NCBI GenBank assembly: GCA_021778515.1
Contig: JAJYCJ010000008.1
Location: forward strand, 1 to 57,909
DNA from: Acidobacteriota bacterium
GTDB lineage: Bacteria > Acidobacteriota > UBA4820 > DSQY01
Length of the DNA: 57,909 bases
Direction of reading: 5' to 3'
Positions 51,617 to 57,909 of this stretch are shown in pieces (position 1 is the first letter of the stretch; every line of letters begins with the position of its first letter). The position numbers and the translations under genes were made by a program. Below the pieces are notes generated by a model. It was not told where the DNA came from, made no database searches, and worked only from the letters and a program-made list of their open reading frames with translations.

Positions 51617-51724
51617 GCCTGTCCTCTCCGTGCCATCCCCCATGGGCCCTAGCCGGACCTTGTTCGAAACGTCTTCATACCATGGGATTATGCCGTGCCC
51701 GAGTCTGCGGGTCCAGTCCGGGCC

Positions 51725-51842
51725 CGCGGCCAGGCCCGGGTGGCCGCGCTCGGAGAACGCCACCGGCGCCGCGCCAAAGGCGCGGCCCGGCCCCGGCCGT
51801 GGTTCAGAGCCAGAAAGACGGCCTGCCTTGGACAGGCATGAT
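51725..51842 (-). repeat. Dispersed ~118-bp intergenic repeat, copy 2
   Basis: Reverse complement ATCATGCCTGTCCAAGGCAGGCCGTCTTTCTGGCTCTGAACCACGGCCGGGGCCGGGCCGCGCCTTTGGCGCGG..., matches 4666-4783. Confidence 0.75.
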
Positions 51843-51870
51843 TCCGGCTCGCTCCTGGGGCGCAGGCCGC

Positions 51871-54800
51871 CTAGGGCTTCGCGGAGGACGGATCGAGCTC
51901 GCTGACGGCCACGGGCGCGCTGACGCCCTTGAAGCTGCGCTCCTCCAGGGGGCCGTACGGGAACTCGCGCAGCGTGAGGGAGCGGATCCGGTCGGAGACG
52001 AGGATGCGGCCGGGCGCGCAGGCCGTCTCCAGCCGCTTGGCCAGGTTGATCCCCCGTCCGACGGCGGTGTACTCCATGTGCTCGGGCGCGCCGAAATTCC
52101 CCACCGTCAGGTAGTCCTGATGAATGCCGACGCGCAGCGTCAGGGAGGCGCCCATGCCCCTCTCCTGCCAGAGCCTGCCGAGGTCGGCCGTGCGCCGCTG
52201 CATGGCCAGCGCCATCCGCACGGCCCGGACGGCCTGCTCCGCGGGCTCCATCTCCTCGAAGGCGCCGAAGAAGCCCAGGATGCCGTCGCCCATGAAGCGG
52301 GCGAGGGTGCCGCCGTGGAGCCGGATGGCCTCCACCATCTCGGTCAGGTAGCGGTTGAGGAGGGCCGTGATCTCCTCGGGCTCGGTGCGCTCGGTGAGGG
52401 CCGTGAAGCCGGCCAGATCCGTGAAGAAGACGGTCACGAGCCGCCGCTCGCTCCCCAGCTCCACGTCCTCCTCCGAGAGGAGGACCTTCTCCACGAGCTT
52501 CTGCGGGAAGTACTTCGTCAGGCGCCGGTCCTTGGCGATCTGGATGAGCTGCTCGCGGACCTTCTTCTCCAGCTCCTCGTTGAAGCTCTTGAGCATGCGC
52601 TCCTGCTGCCGGATCCGGATGAGGTTCCGGGCCCTGGCCATGAGCTCCTTGGAGTCGAAGGGCTTGGGCAGGTAGTCGTCGGCCCCCACCTCGAGCCCCT
52701 CCACCTTGCTGTCCTGGGAGGCCTTGGCCGTCAGGAGCATGCACGGCACGTGGTCGAGCTGGGGGTCGCGCCGGAGGGCCCGGCAGAGCTCGTACCCGTC
52801 CATCCGGGGCATCATCACGTCGCTGATCACGAGGTCCGGCGGCTCGCGCCTGGCCAGCTCCAGGGCCTGCTCCCCGTCGCAGGCCTCCAGGACGCGGTAG
52901 CGCCGGGCCAGCACGCTCCGGATGTAGGCCCTCACCTCGCCGTTGTCCTCGGCGATCAGGACCGTCTCGGTGGAACCACCGGGCACCGCGGCTTCCGGCT
53001 GCTCGGCCGGCTCCGGGGGCGCCGGTTCCGGGAGGCTCGCGGGGATTCGGGAGCGGCGCTCTTCCGCCGCCTCGCCGGAGTGCACGATCTGCTCGTCCCT
53101 CAGGTGTTCTCGGCCCAGGGGCAGTAGCAGTTCGAACCGGGCTCCGGCCCCCGGTTCGCTGGAGGCGGTGAGCGCGCCCCCGTGCAGGACCGCCAGCTCC
53201 CTGGCCAGGGCCAGGCCGATGCCGGATCCTCCCTGGGAACGGTCGGTAGGCCGGCCCGACTGGTAGAAGCGCTCGAAGACGTGGGGCAGATCCTCCGATG
53301 GGATCCCCGGCCCGCTGTCCTCCACGGTGATGCGGGCCGCGGGCCCGCGCCGGGGGTCATCGGCGCGCTCCAGCGCCACCGAGACGGAGCCGCCCCGCGG
53401 AGTGAACTTGAAGGCGTTGGAGAGGAGGTTGTAGAGGATCTTCTCCATCTTCTCGGCGTCCAGGTAGACGGGGCATGGCCCATCCGTGGGGAGGTACCTC
53501 AGAGTGATGCCCTGGCGTTCGGCGAGGGGCGTGAAGGAGTGCACCACGCTGGCGAGGAAGGCCGCCAGATCGGCCTCCCGCGTGTGCAGCTCCAGGCGGC
53601 CCGCCTCCAGCTTGGAGATGTCGAGCAGTTCGTTGATGAGGTGGAGGAGGCGGCGGCCGTTGCGCAGCATGAGCGAGAGGGCCTCCACGACCTCCTTTCC
53701 GAAGGTGCCGTAGGCCCCGCCGAGGGCGTCCTCCAGCGGTCCCAGGATCAGCGTGAGGGGTGTCCGGAACTCGTGACTTACGTTGGCGAAGAAGCGCGTC
53801 TTGACCTGGTCCATCTCCTGCAGCTTCTTCTCCTGGGCGCGGACCACCTCCAGGGCCCGCTCCGTGCGCTCCTTTTCCTCCTGGAGGTTCCGCGTCCGCG
53901 CGGCCACCAGGGCCACCAGCTCCCGCTCCCTGGCCTTGAGCCGTCCGATTCGGGCGAGGTAGAGGCCGCCCGCCAGGAGAAATGTGCCCATGAGGCAGAG
54001 GACCAGGAAGGCCCAGGTCTGATAGAAGTGCGGCCGGATGCGGAGGGAGAAGGAGGAGGCCCCCTCTCCCCAGGCGCCACCCGGCGCCGCCGCCATGACC
54101 CTGAAGACGTAGCTGCCGGGCGGGATGTTCGTGAAGAAGGCCTCGCGGCGCGTGCCGGCCTCCACCCATCCCTCCTGGAAGCCCTCCAGGCGGTATCGGA
54201 AACGGACGCGCCGGGAGGAGGCGAGCGTCATGGCCGTGTACCTGAACTCGAGCTCCCCCTTGCCGGGAGGCACGTCGGCCAGGTGACCGTTCATGGGTAG
54301 CGGCCGGCGGTCGTACAGGGCCTCCTCGACCCTCGCCGGGACCACCGGCGGCGGGGCGCAGGCGAGGACGGGGGCCACGGAGACCAGCCCCTTGACCGTC
54401 GGAAACCATAGCCGGCCTTCCTGGTCCCGCCACGCGGCCGGCTGGGTGCCGCCGTTGCACTCGTTGGAGCGCATGCCGTCCGCGCGGCCGAAGGCCAGGC
54501 AATCGACGCGGGATTTCACCCCTTCGGCCACGGAGCGGAGCTCCGCGAGGGGGGCGCAGTAGACCCCCTTGTTGCAGGTCATCCAGAGCCGCCCCGCCCC
54601 GTCCTGGACGATCGAGTAGACCACGTCGTCGAAGAGGCCCTGGCGCGTTGTCACGGCCGACCAACGGCCGGCGTGATAGAGCCCGAGTCCGCCGCCGTAG
54701 GTGCCCGCCCACAGGCCGCCGCCAGCGTCCTCGAAGAGCGCGAACACCTGATGCTGGGGCAGTCCGGAAGCCGTCGTGAAGGTGGTGAACCCGCCTCCCG

Positions 54801-56283
54801 CAAAGTGGGCCAGACCCTTGTAACTGCCCACCCACAGGCTTCCGTCCCTGGCACCCAGCAGCGCCACCACGGCCGTATCGAGGGTTCCCCCCGGCTGGTC
54901 GAAGACCGTCATCCGGCCGCCCGCGAAGCGGGCCAGACCGTGGCCCGTGCCGAACCAGAGGCTGCCGTCCCGGGTGGCGGCCATGGCGTAGACGGAGGGG
55001 TTCGGCAGGCCCTCCCGCTCCGTCAGGGAGAGCTTCGGCCCTCCGGTGAGGCGCTGGGCGCCGCTGCCCGTTCCCACCCAGAGCGAGCCGTCGGGGGCCA
55101 GCATGAGGCTGTAGACGTTGTCGTCCAGGAGGCCGTCCCTGCTGGTGATCCGGGTGACGCGGCCGGAATCGATGCGGCAGAGTCCGGCGCCGTATGAGCC
55201 AACCCACAGCGTTCCCTTTCCATCCTGGAGAAGGCACGACACCATGTTGTCGGGCAGTCCCTCCGCGGTTCCGAAGGGAATGAACGGTCCGCCAGTCAAC
55301 CGGTTGACGCCCCCGCCCACGGTCCCGGCCCAGAGGTCGCCCTCCCGGTCCTCGAAGAGCGAGATGACCACGTCGTTGGAGAGCCCCTGTTGGCTGGAAA
55401 GGCGTTCGAAGCGCCCGTTCCGAAGGCGAAGGAGCCCGCTGCCGTAGGTGCCGACCCAGAGGGAGTGCTCACGGTCCGCCAGCAGGGCGTACACCATGCG
55501 GTTGGGGAGCCCGTCCCGTTCCGTCCAGTGCCTGAACTTCCCATCGGCGTATGAGTAGAGTCCCGCCCCTTCGGTGCCCGCCCAGAGCGTTCCATCGGCG
55601 CCCTCGGCCAGGCAGTAGACCCTGGCCCTCCCGGGCCCCGCCGGGTCGGTTTCGGCGGTGAACACCCCGCCGTGGTACCGGCACAGCCCCGCCGAGGTCG
55701 CGAACCACAGGGAACCGTCTCGCGTCTCCAGGATGCACTGAACGCCTTTGTCGGGCAGCCCATCGGGTGTCCCGAAGGCCTGGAATCGGCCGCCGTCGAA
55801 GCGCATGGCGCCCCCGTCGGAGGTGCCGATCCAGAGGGCGCCGTCGCGGGCCGAGGTCAGCCAGCGGATGCCCTCCCCCGACAGGCCGTCCCTCCTGGTG
55901 AAGCGGACGAAGGACGCTCCCTCCATGCGGATCAGGCCGGCATCCGTGCCGATCCAGAGGACGCCCGGTGCCGGGGCGCAGAGGGCGGTGACGTTGTTGC
56001 TGGCGAAGGCGGGCGTGTTGGACTTGTCGTAGAGCTGGAACCGGACGCCGTCGAACCGCACGAGCCCTTCCTGGGTGCCCATCCAGAGATAGCCGTCGTC
56101 GCTCTGCGCGATGGCCTGGACCGAGTTCTGGGGGAGCCCCTGGTCCGTCGTCCATGCGGCGAGGCCGTACTGCGTCAGGGCCCGATCGGGAGCCAGCGCG
56201 TCCGTGCCCAGCGGGGCCATGAAGACCGCCGCGAGCAGGAGCGAAGCCGCCATCCGGCTGCGGGGCGGCCACGAAATGGCCAT
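51871..56283 (-). CDS. Reg_prop beta-propeller / Y_Y_Y / histidine kinase / receiver / class III nucleotide cyclase hybrid sensor
   Basis: Signal peptide; many LWxGTxxGL propeller repeats; Y_Y_Y-like region FRYRLEGFQEGWVEAGTRREAFFTNIPPGSYVFRVMA; TM; VSHEFRTPLTLILGPLEDAL; GSGIGLALARELA; LVISDVMMPRMDGYELC; VTVFFTDLAGFTALTERTEPEEITALLNRYL and RFMGDGILGFFGAFE. Confidence 0.95.
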   Translation of the reverse strand: MAISWPPRSRMAASLLLAAVFMAPLGTDALAPDRALTQYGLAAWTTDQGLPQNSVQAIAQSDDGYLWMGTQEGLVRFDGVRFQLYDKSNTPAFASNNVTALCAPAPGVLWIGTDAGLIRMEGASFVRFTRRDGLSGEGIRWLTSARDGALWIGTSDGGAMRFDGGRFQAFGTPDGLPDKGVQCILETRDGSLWFATSAGLCRYHGGVFTAETDPAGPGRARVYCLAEGADGTLWAGTEGAGLYSYADGKFRHWTERDGLPNRMVYALLADREHSLWVGTYGSGLLRLRNGRFERLSSQQGLSNDVVISLFEDREGDLWAGTVGGGVNRLTGGPFIPFGTAEGLPDNMVSCLLQDGKGTLWVGSYGAGLCRIDSGRVTRITSRDGLLDDNVYSLMLAPDGSLWVGTGSGAQRLTGGPKLSLTEREGLPNPSVYAMAATRDGSLWFGTGHGLARFAGGRMTVFDQPGGTLDTAVVALLGARDGSLWVGSYKGLAHFAGGGFTTFTTASGLPQHQVFALFEDAGGGLWAGTYGGGLGLYHAGRWSAVTTRQGLFDDVVYSIVQDGAGRLWMTCNKGVYCAPLAELRSVAEGVKSRVDCLAFGRADGMRSNECNGGTQPAAWRDQEGRLWFPTVKGLVSVAPVLACAPPPVVPARVEEALYDRRPLPMNGHLADVPPGKGELEFRYTAMTLASSRRVRFRYRLEGFQEGWVEAGTRREAFFTNIPPGSYVFRVMAAAPGGAWGEGASSFSLRIRPHFYQTWAFLVLCLMGTFLLAGGLYLARIGRLKARERELVALVAARTRNLQEEKERTERALEVVRAQEKKLQEMDQVKTRFFANVSHEFRTPLTLILGPLEDALGGAYGTFGKEVVEALSLMLRNGRRLLHLINELLDISKLEAGRLELHTREADLAAFLASVVHSFTPLAERQGITLRYLPTDGPCPVYLDAEKMEKILYNLLSNAFKFTPRGGSVSVALERADDPRRGPAARITVEDSGPGIPSEDLPHVFERFYQSGRPTDRSQGGSGIGLALARELAVLHGGALTASSEPGAGARFELLLPLGREHLRDEQIVHSGEAAEERRSRIPASLPEPAPPEPAEQPEAAVPGGSTETVLIAEDNGEVRAYIRSVLARRYRVLEACDGEQALELARREPPDLVISDVMMPRMDGYELCRALRRDPQLDHVPCMLLTAKASQDSKVEGLEVGADDYLPKPFDSKELMARARNLIRIRQQERMLKSFNEELEKKVREQLIQIAKDRRLTKYFPQKLVEKVLLSEEDVELGSERRLVTVFFTDLAGFTALTERTEPEEITALLNRYLTEMVEAIRLHGGTLARFMGDGILGFFGAFEEMEPAEQAVRAVRMALAMQRRTADLGRLWQERGMGASLTLRVGIHQDYLTVGNFGAPEHMEYTAVGRGINLAKRLETACAPGRILVSDRIRSLTLREFPYGPLEERSFKGVSAPVAVSELDPSSAKP

Positions 56284-56499
56284 GGTGCTCTCCTCTTTCC
56301 ATCGAACCGCGGCGATGCCAATTCTCAGGACCTTGGCAGACCACAACAGGATGCGTCCGAGCAGCCCATTTTTCAAGCCCAGGGTTCGAAGAGGAGCAGA
56401 CAGATCACCTTGGCAGGCCGTAGAACAGGCCCTTCAGGAGTCTCCGATCAAAGGGGGCGTCAGTGGAGTTCAGCGCGCCTTCAACGCGGCAGTGCTGGA

Positions 56500-57909
56500 C
56501 TACCAGGAGAAGCTGAAGGGGACCGATATCCCTCCGTCGTCGTTGTTGGTGACCGTTACCCAGACAGAGGTGCCCCTGGGAACCATCGCCTTCAGAGCGC
56601 CGCCGCCTTTGGCAATGAGGAAACCAGAGTTCTTGAGGAGGGTTTGGGGAACGGCGGTCCCGTTCACCTTGACGGTGCAGCCCTGGTGAAAGTTCGTCCC
56701 GTAAACCTTGAGCCGGAACGGGTTGCCTGCTTTGGCCACGCTGGAAATGCCGGGCGGAGTGATCGTCACCTGCACGAAGTCCTGTCCCGTCACGTCGGAG
56801 CCCGAGAGCGTGACTGATCGAGCGGGCGGAGTGAAGCTGTGCCCGAGCTGGCTGGGCAGGATGGAATAGACGCCGTCGGGCAGGTCCGTGAAGGAGTAGG
56901 CGCCGTCGGAACCGGTGTAGACCGTCGACGTCTGGATTCCGGAGAGGCCGATCGTCACCGAGGCGACGGGATTGCCCTGGCCGTCAGTCACGGTCCCGGA
57001 GATGGAGTGGACCAAATTGGCCTGGCAGTTGCTCGCCAGGGCCGTCCCACTGGCGCCCATAACCAACAGAAGACTGTTGTCGGAAGTGGCCGCGTCAAGG
57101 TCCGAGGCGGTGCCCGAGGAGACAGACGTCCAGTGGCTGCCGTCGGTCGAAGTCAGGAGGGTACCGGCGCTCCCCACGACCACAAAGAGCCCGGAGCCGT
57201 ACGCTACCCCGTACAGGTCGAGGGTCGTCGGGGGCGCCAGGTTGGTCCAGGTGGAGGAGTCGGGGCTGGTGAGGATGCTCCCCGAGGCACCCACCGCCAC
57301 GAAGCGGCCGTTGCCGTAGGCCACCCCGTACAGCGAGAGGCGGGATTGGGTTTGGAAAACAGTGTGACTCCCCGTGGGGCTCAGAGAGACGATGAGCCCC
57401 GAACTGCCCACGGCGACGAAACGGCCGCCGGCGAAAATAAGCCCGTAGGCGCTCTCGGTGGTCACGGGAGAGATCTTGGTCCAACCCGTGCCGTTGCTAC
57501 TGAAAAAAATGTCGCCGGAGAGGCCAGCGGCCGCAAAGTAGCCCGCACCGAAGGTGACTGCCCTCAATCCGTTCGCATTGGCGAGGGCAATGCTTTCCCA
57601 CGAAGCCCCATCGGGGCTCATCAGGGCGGTCTGACCGCCCACCGCCACAAACCGGCCGGCGCCCGCGGCTGCCCCGTAGGTCACGTCGTAGAGGGTGTCC
57701 GTAGTCCCCGAAGACTGTGAGGTCCAGGTCTGACCGTCGGGGCTCGTGAGCACGGTCCCCGAATCCCCCACTGCGACGAATTGCCCCCCCCCGTAAGTGA
57801 CAGCCCTCAAGGTGGCCGAGGACGGCATGGTGGTGACCGGGGCCCAATTCGTGCCACAGGACTGGGCGGACACGCCGAGGCCGCACAGGGAGCCCAGCAA
57901 CACGATCGA
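56500..57909 (-). CDS. Secreted seven-repeat beta-propeller + carboxypeptidase-regulatory-like + IPT/TIG protein (N-terminus at or beyond window edge)
   Basis: Seven units of the type LRAVTYGGGQFVAVGDSGTVLTSPDGQTWT; ISGTVTDGQGNPVASVTIGLSG...DGAYSFTDLPDGVYSILP; GISSVAKAGNPFRLKVYGTNFHQGCTVKVNG. Confidence 0.78.
   Translation of the reverse strand, partial: SIVLLGSLCGLGVSAQSCGTNWAPVTTMPSSATLRAVTYGGGQFVAVGDSGTVLTSPDGQTWTSQSSGTTDTLYDVTYGAAAGAGRFVAVGGQTALMSPDGASWESIALANANGLRAVTFGAGYFAAAGLSGDIFFSSNGTGWTKISPVTTESAYGLIFAGGRFVAVGSSGLIVSLSPTGSHTVFQTQSRLSLYGVAYGNGRFVAVGASGSILTSPDSSTWTNLAPPTTLDLYGVAYGSGLFVVVGSAGTLLTSTDGSHWTSVSSGTASDLDAATSDNSLLLVMGASGTALASNCQANLVHSISGTVTDGQGNPVASVTIGLSGIQTSTVYTGSDGAYSFTDLPDGVYSILPSQLGHSFTPPARSVTLSGSDVTGQDFVQVTITPPGISSVAKAGNPFRLKVYGTNFHQGCTVKVNGTAVPQTLLKNSGFLIAKGGGALKAMVPRGTSVWVTVTNNDDGGISVPFSFSW

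Overview
High-GC bacterial chromosomal window (taxonomy not determinable from sequence alone; gene content would fit an Acidobacteriota-like organism, which is inference). About 33 protein-coding genes can be supported; no rRNA, tRNA or CRISPR array was recognised. The dominant theme is alpha-glucan/trehalose metabolism. The window encodes every step of a GlgE-type route: OtsA-OtsB fusion, GT35 phosphorylase, and a minus-strand block glgE -> treS-maltokinase fusion -> malQ-glgB fusion -> GH57 amylase. There is also a second trehalose-phosphatase fused to a beta-phosphoglucomutase-like HAD domain. Just upstream of glgE, on the same strand, is a ~1470-aa one-piece sensor (Reg_prop propeller / Y_Y_Y / histidine kinase / receiver / class III nucleotide cyclase). 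Other content: an RND efflux operon, a CxxCH porin plus small c-type cytochrome pair, a DksA-like-zinc-finger/SpoIIE phosphatase fusion, patatin-BamA, prolyl oligopeptidase, PepC, ArfB and a DEAD helicase. Less expected structure includes three dispersed intergenic repeat families (53 bp, ~118 bp and a CACAGAG-type repeat), a scar region at 11.0-11.6 kb carrying what look like truncated amtB and Tat-signal gene starts, a small gene with an in-frame TGA, and a frame-disrupted secreted protein gene.
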